64,000 nucleotides of DNA from JBGPEQ01 sp050180895 (GCA_050180895.1 JBFXDS010000005.1:62001-126000); one strand, 5' to 3'; counted from the first letter of the stretch, positions 41,657-50,893 are shown. The notes: a model not told the origin generated them from the sequence alone. Program-made: numbers and translations.

Positions 41657-43678
41657 ATGACCCCCGCCCCCTCCAGGACCGACGCGCTCATCGTGTTCAT
41701 GCCTTCGGGCAAGCGCGGACGGTTCCCGCTGGGCACGCCGGTGCTCAAGGCGGCGCGCAGCCTCGGCGTCGACATCGATTCCGTGTGCGGCGGACGCGGC
41801 ATCTGCGGCCGCTGTCAGGTGGAGGTGAGCGAGGGCGAGTTCGCCAAGCTCGGTCTCACCTCGAAGGCCGCCAACCTCTCCGCCTTCGGCGCGGTCGAGC
41901 AGCGCTATGCCGACCGCCGCGGCCTCAAGGAGGGGCGGCGTCTGTCCTGCTCCACCCTGCTGCAGGGCGACATCGTCATCGACGTGCCGCCCGACAGCCA
42001 GGTGCACAAGCAGGTCGTGCGCAAGCGGGCGGAGATGCGCGCCATCGAGCTCGATCCGGTGGTGCGGCTGCACTATGTCGAGGTGATCGAGCCCAACATG
42101 CACGATCCCTCCGGCGATTTGCAGCGGCTGATGCAGGCGCTCGAGGCCCAGTGGGGGCTGACCGGCCTCGACTGCGACCTGCGGGTGATCCAGCATTTGC
42201 AGAAGGCGCTGCGCCAGGGCGACTGGACCGTCACCGTCGCCGTCCACCACGGCAAACAGATCACGGCGGTGTGGCCGGGTTTCCACGACAAGGCCTACGG
42301 CCTCGCCGTCGACGTCGGCTCCACCACCATCGCCGGCCATCTCTGCGAGCTGTCGACCGGCGACGTGGCGGCCTCGGCCGGGGTCATGAACCCGCAGATC
42401 CGCTTCGGCGAAGACCTGATGAGCCGCGTCTCCTACGTGATGATGAATCCCGGCGGCGACGCCGACATGACGCGCGCCGTGCGCGAGGCCGTCAACGGCC
42501 TCGCCGCCAGCGTCGCGGCCGAGGCCGGCATCGACATCAAGGACATCCTGGAGGCCACCTTCGTCGGCAACCCGATCATGCACCACCTGCTGCTCGGCAT
42601 CGATCCGACCGAACTGGGCGGCGCGCCCTTCGCGCTCGCCAGCGACGCCAGCATCACCGTCTGGGCCAGCGAGATCGATCTGCGCATCCACCCCAACGCG
42701 CGCATCTACGTGCTGCCCTGCATCGCCGGCCATGTCGGCGCCGATACCGCCGGCGTCATCCTGTCGGAGGCGCCGCACGAGGCCAACGAGATGACGCTTC
42801 TCGTCGATGTCGGCACCAACGCCGAGATCGTGCTCGGCAACCGCCACCGCCTGCTCGCAGCCTCGTCGCCCACCGGCCCGGCCTTCGAGGGCGCGCAGAT
42901 CTCCTGCGGCCAGCGAGCCGCCCCCGGCGCCATCGAGCGCGTGCGCATCGACGCCGCGACCCTGGAGCCGCGCTTCAAGGTCATCGGCTCCGACAAATGG
43001 TCCGACGAGCCGGGCTTCGCCGCCGAGACCAAGTCGATCGGCGTCACCGGCGTCTGCGGCTCCGGCATCATCGAGGCGCTGGCCGAGATGTATCTGGCGG
43101 GCATCATCACCCAGGACGGCGTCATCGACGGCGCGACGGCTGCGCGTTCCGCCCGCATCCAGCCCGACGGCCGCACCTTCTCCTATCTGCTGCACGATGG
43201 CGAGCCGGTGCTGCGCGTCACCCAGAACGACGTGCGCGCCATCCAGCTCGCCAAGGCCGCGCTCTATGCCGGCGCGCGGCTGCTGATGGACCGCATGGGC
43301 GTCGACCAGGTCGACCGCATCACCCTGGCCGGCGCCTTCGGCAGCCATATCGACGTCAAGTACGCCATGGTTCTCGGCATGATCCCGGACTGCGATCTCG
43401 CCAAGGTCACCTCGGCCGGCAACGCGGCCGGCACCGGCGCCCGCATCGCCCTGCTCAATCTGGCGGCGCGCGACGAGATCGCCCACGTCGTGCGCTCGGT
43501 CGAGAAGGTGGAGACGGCCGTGGAGCCGCTGTTCCAGCAGCATTTCGTCGAGGCCATGGCCATCCCGCACAAGACCGCGCCCTATGCCAGCCTGCGCGCG
43601 GCCGTGCCGCTGCCGCCGCCGAAGGAGGCGCAGGCCGCCGGCGAGGACGGCTCCCGCCGCCGGCGCCGGCGCGGTTGA
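41657..43678 (+). CDS. Corrinoid activation protein (RACo/RamA-like ferredoxin-ASKHA)
   Basis: This 673-aa protein resembles RACo, RamA and related reductive activators of corrinoid proteins, which reduce inactive Co(II) to Co(I) with ATP. The N-terminal ferredoxin has CGGRGICGRC (C-x5-C-x2-C) and a fourth Cys in LSCSTLLQGD. The ASKHA part has GLAVDVGSTTIAGHLCELST, LLVDVGTNAEIVLGNRH and ITLAGAFGSHIDVKYAM, with VCGSGIIEALAEMYLAGII between. The Arg-rich tail RRRRRRG is extra. Its presence strongly implies that a corrinoid protein serves this cluster. Confidence 0.92.
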   Translation: MTPAPSRTDALIVFMPSGKRGRFPLGTPVLKAARSLGVDIDSVCGGRGICGRCQVEVSEGEFAKLGLTSKAANLSAFGAVEQRYADRRGLKEGRRLSCSTLLQGDIVIDVPPDSQVHKQVVRKRAEMRAIELDPVVRLHYVEVIEPNMHDPSGDLQRLMQALEAQWGLTGLDCDLRVIQHLQKALRQGDWTVTVAVHHGKQITAVWPGFHDKAYGLAVDVGSTTIAGHLCELSTGDVAASAGVMNPQIRFGEDLMSRVSYVMMNPGGDADMTRAVREAVNGLAASVAAEAGIDIKDILEATFVGNPIMHHLLLGIDPTELGGAPFALASDASITVWASEIDLRIHPNARIYVLPCIAGHVGADTAGVILSEAPHEANEMTLLVDVGTNAEIVLGNRHRLLAASSPTGPAFEGAQISCGQRAAPGAIERVRIDAATLEPRFKVIGSDKWSDEPGFAAETKSIGVTGVCGSGIIEALAEMYLAGIITQDGVIDGATAARSARIQPDGRTFSYLLHDGEPVLRVTQNDVRAIQLAKAALYAGARLLMDRMGVDQVDRITLAGAFGSHIDVKYAMVLGMIPDCDLAKVTSAGNAAGTGARIALLNLAARDEIAHVVRSVEKVETAVEPLFQQHFVEAMAIPHKTAPYASLRAAVPLPPPKEAQAAGEDGSRRRRRRG

Positions 43679-43779
43679 GGGCGGTCCGGCCGCTGCGGTG
43701 AACCAGAAGGTTCCTTGACCGCCGGCCTGCGCTCGTTGCGAGATCGCGCGAGCAGGAAACCGGACAGGGAGGTCGCCCC

Positions 43780-44793
43780 ATGAAGGCTGTCGGCTACCGC
43801 AAGAGTCTTCCCATCACGGAGAAGGAGGCGCTGCTCGACGTCGAGCTGCCCGTCCCCGTGCCCGGTCCGCGCGACCTGCTGGTGGCGGTCAAGGCCGTGT
43901 CGGTCAATCCGGTCGACACGAAGGTGCGCATGCGCGCGGCGCCGCCCGCGGGAGAGACGAAGGTCCTCGGCTGGGATGCCGCCGGCGTGGTCGAGCGCGT
44001 GGGCGCCGCGGTCACGCTGTTCAAGCCCGGCGACGCGGTCTTCTATGCCGGCTCGATCGCCCGCCCCGGCACGAACGCCGAATGCCATCTCGTCGACGAG
44101 CGCATCGTCGGCCGCAAGCCCGCGAGCCTCTCCTTCGCCGAGGCGGCGGCGCTGCCGCTCACCGCCATCACCGCCTGGGAGCTGCTGTTCGACCGTCTCG
44201 GCCTGCGTCCCGGCAAGCCGGCCGACGCCGGCAGCCTCCTCGTCATCGGCGGCGCCGGCGGCGTCGGCTCGATCCTCATCCAGCTCGCCCGCCGCCTGAC
44301 CGGCCTCACCGTCATCGCCACCGCGTCGCGGCCGGAGACCAGGGCCTGGTGCCTGGAGCTCGGCGCGCATCACGTGATCGACCATGCCGAGCCGCTGGCC
44401 GCCGGGCTCGCGCGCATCGGCCTGCCGCAGGTGCCCTATGTCGCCGGCCTCACCGCCACCGACCGGCACTTTCCCGCGATCGTCGAAATCATCCGCCCGC
44501 AAGGCCGCTTCGCGCTGATCGACGATCCGCCGACGCTGGACATCAACCCGCTGAAGCGCAAGAGCGTGTCGGTGCATTGGGAGTTCATGTTCACCCGCGC
44601 CGTCTTCGAGACCGAGGACATGATCGCCCAGCACCGCCTGCTGAACGAGGTGGCCGACCTCGTCGATGCCGGGCTCCTCCGCACCACGCTCGCCGAGCGG
44701 TTCGGCGCCATCGCGGCGGACAACCTGAAGCGGGCGCATGCGCTCATCGAGAGCGGCCGCTCGCGCGGCAAGATCGTGCTGGAAGGTTTCTGA
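43780..44793 (+). CDS. Zinc-type alcohol dehydrogenase family protein (MDR superfamily)
   Basis: This 337-aa medium-chain reductase of the group annotated zinc-binding alcohol dehydrogenase (TIGR02817-like) starts MKAVGYRKSLPITEKEALLD. VKAVSVNPVDTKVRMRAAP, GWDAAGVVERVGAAVTLFKPGD, LVIGGAGGVGSILIQLARR (NADPH loop) and the end RSRGKIVLEGF are family marks. Classical zinc ligands are not evident (no GHE catalytic motif), so it is more likely a quinone oxidoreductase-like enzyme. It lies 101 bp after the activator gene and is probably separately expressed. Confidence 0.88.
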   Translation: MKAVGYRKSLPITEKEALLDVELPVPVPGPRDLLVAVKAVSVNPVDTKVRMRAAPPAGETKVLGWDAAGVVERVGAAVTLFKPGDAVFYAGSIARPGTNAECHLVDERIVGRKPASLSFAEAAALPLTAITAWELLFDRLGLRPGKPADAGSLLVIGGAGGVGSILIQLARRLTGLTVIATASRPETRAWCLELGAHHVIDHAEPLAAGLARIGLPQVPYVAGLTATDRHFPAIVEIIRPQGRFALIDDPPTLDINPLKRKSVSVHWEFMFTRAVFETEDMIAQHRLLNEVADLVDAGLLRTTLAERFGAIAADNLKRAHALIESGRSRGKIVLEGF

Positions 44794-44798
44794 GGTCC

Positions 44799-44812
44799 GC
44801 CCCGCGCGGGGC
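44799..44812. terminator. GC palindrome between convergent genes
   Basis: GCCCCGCGCGGGGC is a perfect 14-bp palindrome 5 bp after the alcohol dehydrogenase stop and facing the histidine kinase. It has no U-tract and is at best a weak bidirectional terminator. Confidence 0.35.
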
Positions 44813-44846
44813 GTGGTCCGCCCGATCGTCCGCGCCGCCGCCCGGC

Positions 44847-46352
44847 TCAGGCCGCGGCGGCGGCCGGCCGCGAGCGCTCCTTGGGAAAGGCGATGGTCAC
44901 CGTCGTGCCGCCGCCGACCTCGCTCTGCAGCGTGAGCGTGCCGCCATGCACTTCGATCAGCGACTTGCACAGCGGCAGGCCGAGCCCGGTGCCGTCATGC
45001 GTGCGCGTCATGAGGTTTTCGACCTGCGTGAAGGGCTCCAGCACATGCTGCAGCAGATGCGGCGCGATGCCGATTCCCGTGTCGGCCACGCCGAGTCGCA
45101 CGCCGCCGTCGGCGTCGATGCCGGCGGTGATGTAGATGTCGCCGCCCGCGGGCGTGAACTTGATCGCGTTGGACAGCAGGTTGAGCAGGATCTGCTTCAC
45201 CTTGCGGTGGTCGGCCCGCACCGGCGGCAGCGGCGCCAGCCGCTGTCCGATCGTCACGCCGGCCTTGGCCGCCCGGTCGGCCACGACGTGTACCGCGGAC
45301 TCGACGATCTCCGGGATCTCGCAATCCTCCTCCTGCAGCTCGAACTTGCCGGCCTCGATCTTCGACAGGTCGAGCAGGTCGTTGATCAGGTTCAGGAGCA
45401 TGACGCCGCTGGCGTGGATGTCCTCGACATAGCCTTCATATTGCGGCGCGCCCAGCGGCCCGAACATCCGCGTCTTGAGGATCTCGGAGAAGCCCAGGAT
45501 GGCGTTCAGCGGCGTCCGCAGCTCATGGCTGACATTGGCGAGGAACTGCGACTTGGCGGCGTTCGCCGTCTCGGCCCGGGTGCGATGGTCGGCGTTCTCC
45601 TTCGCCAGCCGCGTCATCTCGGTCGTCAGCCGCTTCATCTGTCCGCGCGATTCGCCCAGCTCCTCGATGGTCCGCTCGAGGCGGAATTCCCGGTCGCGCA
45701 GCAGCAGCTCCTGGTTCTTGAGCCGGGACACGTCGGTCCACACCCCGACCGTGCCGCCGTCGTTCATGCGGCGCTCGCGCGCCAACGTCCAGCGGCCGTC
45801 GCCGAGCTGCTGCAGCACGGGGGCGTCCAGTTGTCGGCGCTGCTCCATCCGCTCCGTGACCCAGCTCTCGACGCGGCCCATGGCCTCGACATACTGCCCG
45901 CGCTTGGCGCCGGCGCGCATGATGTCTTCCCATGCGGCGCCGGGCTGCAGCAGGTCGGCGCTGAGCGCATAGAGTTCGCGGAACTTGCGGTTGCAGACCA
46001 CCAGCCGGTCGTCCCTGTCGAACAGCACGAAGCCCTCGTTGAGGCTGTCGACGGCGTCGCGCAGCCGGGCCTCGGCGTCGCGCGCGCGCGCCTCCGCGTC
46101 GCGCAGCTCGGCTTCGGCCTGCCGGCGGCGCGCCTCGCTGCGGCGCCGCTCGGTCAGCAGCGCGCCGGTCAGCAGGACGGCGAGCGCGACCGCGCTGGGC
46201 AGCAGGGCCGTGGCCAGGTGGTCCGAAAAAGGCAGCAGCGCCGCGCCGAGCGCCGCGCTGGCGCCCATGAGAGCGAGCGGCATGGCGGCCCTGCCCGACA
46301 GCGGGCGCGCGGCCCGCGATGCGGCGATCTTCGTCATGGGACTCCGGGACAT
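44847..46352 (-). CDS. Orphan hybrid-free sensor histidine kinase with PAS domain
   Basis: This 501-aa kinase has two N-terminal membrane helices (about residues 18-65), a charged coiled coil (RRQAEAELRDAEARARDAEA), a PAS-like sensor (LNEGFVLFDRDDRLVVCNRK), a second coiled coil and a HisKA domain with the H-box FLANVSHELRTPLNAILGFS near residue 275. The HATPase has N-box KQILLNLLSNAIKFTP, G1 VADTGIGIAPH and G2 GTGLGLPLCKSLIEVHGG. There is no receiver domain and no response regulator gene nearby, so it is an orphan. The input signal is unknown. ATG 46352 is used; 46337 is possible. Confidence 0.9.
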   Translation of the reverse strand: MSRSPMTKIAASRAARPLSGRAAMPLALMGASAALGAALLPFSDHLATALLPSAVALAVLLTGALLTERRRSEARRRQAEAELRDAEARARDAEARLRDAVDSLNEGFVLFDRDDRLVVCNRKFRELYALSADLLQPGAAWEDIMRAGAKRGQYVEAMGRVESWVTERMEQRRQLDAPVLQQLGDGRWTLARERRMNDGGTVGVWTDVSRLKNQELLLRDREFRLERTIEELGESRGQMKRLTTEMTRLAKENADHRTRAETANAAKSQFLANVSHELRTPLNAILGFSEILKTRMFGPLGAPQYEGYVEDIHASGVMLLNLINDLLDLSKIEAGKFELQEEDCEIPEIVESAVHVVADRAAKAGVTIGQRLAPLPPVRADHRKVKQILLNLLSNAIKFTPAGGDIYITAGIDADGGVRLGVADTGIGIAPHLLQHVLEPFTQVENLMTRTHDGTGLGLPLCKSLIEVHGGTLTLQSEVGGGTTVTIAFPKERSRPAAAAA

Positions 46353-46565
46353 CTCGACTGCGGCCGCGGTCCTGCTCGGCCGCGGATCGACGATGCGCCG
46401 GGAGCGTTAACCTTTGGTAATCGCGCGATTAAGCGCGATGGTTGAGGCGGGTTTCGCGCGTCTTTGTCGACAATGCGAGCGAGCGGCGGCCTCGGGGCCT
46501 CCGCCCCGCTGCCGGAGCGGCCGCCTCGGCCGGCGACCGACGAGGATCTGTCGGCGCGGGCGGCG

Positions 46566-46970
46566 TCAGGCCATCGCCGCCATGCGGTCGGGCTGGGGCA
46601 GCATCAGGCCCCACATCTTCTCGAGGTTGTAGAAGCGGCGGACCTCCGGCCGGAACAGGTGCACGACGACGTCGCCGCCGTCGATCAGCACCCAGTCGCC
46701 CACGCGGGCGCCCTCGATGCCGACCTGCCGGACGCCTTCGGCCTTGAGCTTGGCCTGCAGATGTTCGGCCATGGCATGAAGCTGGCGCTGCGACCGCCCG
46801 GAGGCGATCACCATATAGTCGGCCATGCTGGATTTTCCGTGGAGGTCGATGACGACGATGTCGTCGGCTTTGTCGTCGTCGAGCGACGTCTCGACCATGG
46901 CGAGAAGCCGGCGGGAGGAGTCAAGGGACGAGGTCCCTTGGGCCTGATGACGTTGCGGAATTGTGGTCAC
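46566..46970 (-). CDS. rsfS: Ribosomal silencing factor
   Basis: This 134-aa RsfS protein binds ribosomal protein L14 and blocks subunit joining during starvation. LLAMVETSLDDDKADDIVVI leads into DLHGKSSMADYMVIASGRSQ, RQLHAMAEHLQAKLK and WVLIDGGDVVVHLFRPEVRR, with FYNLEKMW at the end. The GTG at 46970 is the longest start; ATG 46898 would give a core-only protein. It follows nadD by 28 bp in the conserved order proA-nadD-rsfS. RlmH, usually next, is absent. Confidence 0.92.
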   Translation of the reverse strand: MTTIPQRHQAQGTSSLDSSRRLLAMVETSLDDDKADDIVVIDLHGKSSMADYMVIASGRSQRQLHAMAEHLQAKLKAEGVRQVGIEGARVGDWVLIDGGDVVVHLFRPEVRRFYNLEKMWGLMLPQPDRMAAMA

Positions 46971-46998
46971 CCTCGCGTTGTTGCAGCGGTCCCGGTGG

Positions 46999-47685
46999 TT
47001 AACCCGATGGACCCGGCGCAGGCTCCGACCGGGCGGACCGGCGCCGGGCGCGGATGGCCGTTGCCGAGAGCGGACTGAGCGGCCCGACCAGGAACACCCA
47101 GGCGGGCGGCCGCCGCTGGCGCAATGCCCCGCTCGCCGATTCTGGCACCCGATTCCTTGCGAATCGGTGAGCGGCCGGGCTGGCCAACGCCCTTAAACAA
47201 TAGGAAGGGCGGGCAAAAACCGCAACGGCAACGGTGTTAAAGATCTGTTGCCAGTCTTTCCACCGGTCGATCTGCGCCAGGTTGTCGGCCCCCATCAGCC
47301 AGATGAAGCGGTCGCGCGGGAAGCGGCGGGCCAGCTGCCGCAGGGTTTCGGCCGTATAGAGGGTCTTCAGCTCGGCCTCGATGCCGGTTACCCGGATCAA
47401 CCGGTGGGAGGCCACGGCCCGCGCCCCCGCCAGCCTGTCCGCGAAGGGCGCCATGCCGGCCACCGGCTTCAGCGGGTTCTGCGGCGACACCAGCCACCAC
47501 ACCTCGTCCAGCCGCAGCCGCCGCAGCGCCATCAGGCTGATATGCCGGTGCCCGGCATGGGCCGGATTGAACGACCCGCCAAGCAGCCCGATGACGCGGC
47601 CGCGGGGCCGCGTTGGCCCTGGTTCCGGCCCCGATCCGCAGGGCCGGACCCGCGGCGGCAGCTTCGCGCGGAGCAGAGCGCTCAA
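46999..47685 (-). CDS. nadD: Nicotinate-nucleotide adenylyltransferase
   Basis: This NadD makes deamido-NAD from nicotinate mononucleotide and ATP. The nucleotidyltransferase loop is GLLGGSFNPAHAGHRHISLM with the HxGH site, followed by DEVWWLVSPQNPLKP, FIWLMGADNLAQIDRW and the C-terminal PLSPLSATAIRARR (S-[ST]-T-x-[IL]-R motif). The start is uncertain: no ATG or GTG is in frame before the fold, and TTG 47685 is chosen (228 aa). The lack of a good start may reflect the insertion of foreign DNA just upstream, which separates nadD from proA. Confidence 0.85.
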   Translation of the reverse strand: MSALLRAKLPPRVRPCGSGPEPGPTRPRGRVIGLLGGSFNPAHAGHRHISLMALRRLRLDEVWWLVSPQNPLKPVAGMAPFADRLAGARAVASHRLIRVTGIEAELKTLYTAETLRQLARRFPRDRFIWLMGADNLAQIDRWKDWQQIFNTVAVAVFARPSYCLRALASPAAHRFARNRVPESASGALRQRRPPAWVFLVGPLSPLSATAIRARRRSARSEPAPGPSG

Positions 47686-47943
47686 GCGTGGCGCCGATGT
47701 CCCTCGAACCGTTCCCGCCCACTTTGCGGTGGAGGGGAGGTGGAGGGTGTTGGCGACGTTGGAATTTGACCCGGTGCCCGATGCCGATGCGGCTGTCGAT
47801 GCTCTACAGCAGAGCAGCTGTAACTCAGACAATGTTCGATGCGATCACTCATGGATCCGGTTGCCGCGGCGATGGTCTGTTGAAAGACTGCCGCGCAAGG
47901 TTGGCGCGGTCAATCCCAGGCCGGCCAACGTCTTTTTCCGCTG

Positions 47944-48491
47944 ATCGACGGTGATCGCCGGATCCGCGGTCACGCGCTCGTTGCCCGCATGAACTCAACT
48001 GTCATCCCCGCGAAAGCGGGGATCCAGGGCAAGCGACGGGTCTTGCGCCCTGGATTCCCGTTTTTCTCGGGAATGACTACGCGCGGAAACACAGACACTC
48101 GCCAATGCGATTGCCCTGGGGTTAGGTGTCGAGCATCTGCGGCCGCAGGACCACGCGCATGGTCATGGCATTCACCAGCATCTTGTCCCAGCTCACGTTG
48201 GGGAACTCGCCGGCCACGTCGGCCCCGATCTCGTCCCACATAACCATGGCGTGGCGCTGGGCGTTCGACTTGGTGACCACCGTCAGTAGCTTGCGCGGCC
48301 GCGCGCGCCAGCGCGAAGGCGAAGAGCATGATGCGGGTGACCCCGGCGCGGGTCATGACGGAGACGTCGGTCGCCACCTCCTCCGGTAGCCCCCGATGCA
48401 TGCGCCCGCCCATGCCCGCATACTCGTCCTCGCTGTTCTCGCGCACGATCACCCAGTCGAGTTCGCGCGCCGTCACCCCGCGCAGCGGCAT
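47944..48491 (-). pseudogene. Broken tartrate/isopropylmalate-type dehydrogenase, copy B
   Basis: This is a middle fragment of a tartrate dehydrogenase (TtuC-like). WVIVRENSEDEYAGMGGRMH and EEVATDVSVMTRAGVTRIML lead, after a frameshift near 48300, to RPRKLLTVVTKSNAQRHAMV and FPNVSWDKMLVNAMTMRVVL ending at a stop after MLDT. The next homologous residues, NERVTADPAIT, appear only at 47990-47950. About 100 residues, including HADILSD and MFEPIHGSA, are therefore missing and replaced by a palindromic repeat at 48001-48077. The N-terminal third is also absent. It cannot be functional. Confidence 0.8.
48001..48077. repeat. Palindromic repeat inside dehydrogenase copy B
   Basis: Imperfect inverted arms GTCATCCCCGCGAAAGCGGG... 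(48001-48030) and its near complement ending CGGGAATGAC (48047-48077) surround a 16-nt spacer. Each arm contains its own hairpin (CCCCGC-GAAA-GCGGGG). This is a common proteobacterial type of intergenic palindrome and looks inserted into the dead gene. Confidence 0.8.
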
Positions 48492-48503
48492 GCGCTGCCG
48501 TGA

Positions 48504-49412
48504 TCAGAAGTCGCCCGATGGCGTATGCTCACCAAGTTCAACAAGAGTCACGGCCTTCCTTCGAACCAGACTGATACCCTTGTTTTGCATCGACTCACGC
48601 AGACTACCGCGCATACGATTCGCAGAACTGACGAAATGGGCCAATTTCTCTTTGGCGAGTAGAGCGCCGTACACGCCAGGATGTGCGCATTGGTCCCGAA
48701 TCTCTTTCAATCTGTGAAAGAAGCCCAGAACGTCAGCTCGCGAAGCCGGGGCAATCAGTTGTCGCTTCCATATCATGTTAGCCTTATCCACGAGATTCGT
48801 GCATTCGATCAGCCGAGCGACATCCCGCTTCGGATTTGGTTCGCCTCCATAGCGACGCTTGAATACATCAATCGCTTTGCTCTTTCGGTTATCAGAAATC
48901 GACTGCCAACAGTCCTCACGAACCGGTGCAAATTGGCATAAACCAAGCGCTAGGTCTTCGATTTCCAAAGCCAGCGCAAGGAATGCAAGGCGTCCGAGTG
49001 GATGGAATAAATCGTTATAGCGAAGGACGCCAATGACCCTATTGATGTGAATGACGTAGAAGACCTCACTGTCCGTGCTGCCGAAAAGTTCGACGGCATC
49101 TACAATTGTCGTGTCGGAGCTCAGGAAGGGTTCCGGACGTTCCATTACATCATCTACGATGGATGCATCCGGATCCGCTTCTTCCTCCTCCAGGCCCCAG
49201 TTCTCAAACCAGAGAATTCCTACCATTTGCCCATTAGAATCAATCACCCGAGACGGATTATTCAGGGGGTCCAGATTTGGATCGTCACCGGGGTCCAGTA
49301 GTCCCTCTACACTGAGAAGATGAGTACCCGCGGGAATGTCGGGGCCCAGTGGGCCACAAATCGCCTTTACCGCAAGCGACGACGAAATCTGTTCGAAGAG
49401 CGACGTGTCCAT
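48504..49412 (-). CDS. CBS-domain protein with HEPN-like C-terminus
   Basis: This 302-aa protein in lower-G+C DNA belongs to no family I know. The middle (residues about 85-150) looks like a CBS module: SIVDDVMERPEPFLSSDTTI then DAVELFGSTDSEVFYVIHIN and RVIGVLRYNDLF. The C-terminal half is helical and carries RDQCAH in LKEIRDQCAHPGVYGALL, an R-x4-H motif like that of HEPN ribonucleases. A CBS sensor joined to a HEPN effector would suit a nucleotide-gated RNase. GGAG lies 8 nt before the ATG. It is 219 bp after the HNH-like gene on the same strand. Confidence 0.6.
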   Translation of the reverse strand: MDTSLFEQISSSLAVKAICGPLGPDIPAGTHLLSVEGLLDPGDDPNLDPLNNPSRVIDSNGQMVGILWFENWGLEEEEADPDASIVDDVMERPEPFLSSDTTIVDAVELFGSTDSEVFYVIHINRVIGVLRYNDLFHPLGRLAFLALALEIEDLALGLCQFAPVREDCWQSISDNRKSKAIDVFKRRYGGEPNPKRDVARLIECTNLVDKANMIWKRQLIAPASRADVLGFFHRLKEIRDQCAHPGVYGALLAKEKLAHFVSSANRMRGSLRESMQNKGISLVRRKAVTLVELGEHTPSGDF

Positions 49413-49630
49413 CTGCCATCTCCGGCTAGAATTGCCGCCGCTTGCACGAGTATCGACGGCGGGCTACAGCAGGTGCGCAATACATCGCGGGCGAAAAATC
49501 CGCTGCGATCAACGATCCCCGCGGATGGTTGGGTGGCGATGCTATGTCTGATCGACAATATTGGCTAGATCAGATTCTTCGCTGCGGCTATGGCAATGAC
49601 GACCGCGACGACCGGACGATGGCCTGACCC

Positions 49631-50893
49631 TTAATCCCAATCGAAGTCGTCGTCCTTGGATAATCCAAGCTGAACCGCCCGGTCAGCGATCCGACTCACG
49701 ACGGCGTCAATCTTTGCATCGGACGCCAAGCCATGTTGGGCGTGCGGTTCTGGTCGGATGATCGACATCACGTCGATTGGTTGAACCGTTTTGGTGTCGG
49801 CGTTCGCCTCTTTGGCGATCTGAACTCGCACGTCCGCGCAATCCTGACAGATGACAACCTTTGATTTCTTGCCCGATTGCAGGTCGATTACCCACCGCTC
49901 GTGGAAGCTGAATGAATACTTGAATTGTTTTGAGGGACGAACGCACTGATTCTTCGAGCGCTGGCACCATGGGCAGGTCCAATCGTCGGGAAGCTTGGCA
50001 TAGTGAGCTGAATGGGTTACGTCGGCTGCATATCTGAGTTCTTGAGCGTTGGGCGGCTTGTCCGCTTTCAAGCGTTTGTTCCTTCGCCACCCCTTCACGC
50101 TGGACACCCGAATTGGTTTCGGGGCTGAAACAGACTCGAACTGACTGATATCGACGTCCCATTGGCGCAGCGCATAAAAGATCGCATTAAGCTTGGCGTG
50201 GTGCTCTACTGAGTCTGCGTGATGCCGGTGCTCCGCTTGCTCATACCAATGTTCATTCGTGGCGGCTAATTCGGCAATTCGCTGCGCCAATTCGAATCGT
50301 CGGCCCAATTGTTCCTCGCGAAACGTCCACACCTCCCGTAGTTTTGCGCTGTCGATTTCGTGCGGCTGATTTGGGCGAGCGATCACGAATTTTCGAATGT
50401 CTCTGGCGGTAAACGAGAAATCGGGATGCGCTTGGACTTGCTTCTTCGCCCTCGTGTCCACGACGTTGCAGTCCTCACAGATGATCGTCCTATCGAAAGC
50501 TGAAATTGCGGGTGCCGACCGTCTTGCAAACCGCTCCGAATTGGTGGTGGCGAAGAATGCCGGAAGCCGCCCAACGTGGTCCGCCAGACACTTTTCGATG
50601 TACCGGCCCATGTGATCGTGATGCTCGACCAAATGGCACATTAGCTCGCCATGTTGGTTGACACGAACAATGTCCGGCTTCCCGCGATTGCAACCGGGAC
50701 AGGCCCAATCCGTTGGCGTCAGACACCACCACCGGTTTAGATCGAACGCGGCAACGCGAAACTTCTGTGCGAGTGCGATGGTCTGCGGATGCCACACGCC
50801 GTCTAAGCCCGGTGGCACGCGCTCTTTCAAGAACTCAAATAGCTTTTGGTCCGGTAGGTTGTCGGTTCCGTCTTGTTGGTCATTTTCGGACAT
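49631..50893 (-). CDS. Protein with two HNH-like zinc modules
   Basis: This 420-aa protein of unknown family has two Cys-rich units. The first is DWACPGCNRGKPDIVRVNQH, then HLVEHHDHMGRYIEKCLADH and FDRTIICEDCNVVDTRAKKQ. The second, near residues 300-360, is DDWTCPWCQRSKNQCVRPSK, FSFHERWVIDL and KVVICQDCADV. In the first, HHDHM between two Cys pairs is close to an HNH/McrA nuclease core. The second keeps the Cys pairs but not the His. A DNA nuclease or restriction-type role is plausible. Codon usage and G+C are unlike the surrounding genome. ATG 50893 follows an in-frame TTG at 50899. Confidence 0.6.
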   Translation of the reverse strand: MSENDQQDGTDNLPDQKLFEFLKERVPPGLDGVWHPQTIALAQKFRVAAFDLNRWWCLTPTDWACPGCNRGKPDIVRVNQHGELMCHLVEHHDHMGRYIEKCLADHVGRLPAFFATTNSERFARRSAPAISAFDRTIICEDCNVVDTRAKKQVQAHPDFSFTARDIRKFVIARPNQPHEIDSAKLREVWTFREEQLGRRFELAQRIAELAATNEHWYEQAEHRHHADSVEHHAKLNAIFYALRQWDVDISQFESVSAPKPIRVSSVKGWRRNKRLKADKPPNAQELRYAADVTHSAHYAKLPDDWTCPWCQRSKNQCVRPSKQFKYSFSFHERWVIDLQSGKKSKVVICQDCADVRVQIAKEANADTKTVQPIDVMSIIRPEPHAQHGLASDAKIDAVVSRIADRAVQLGLSKDDDFDWD

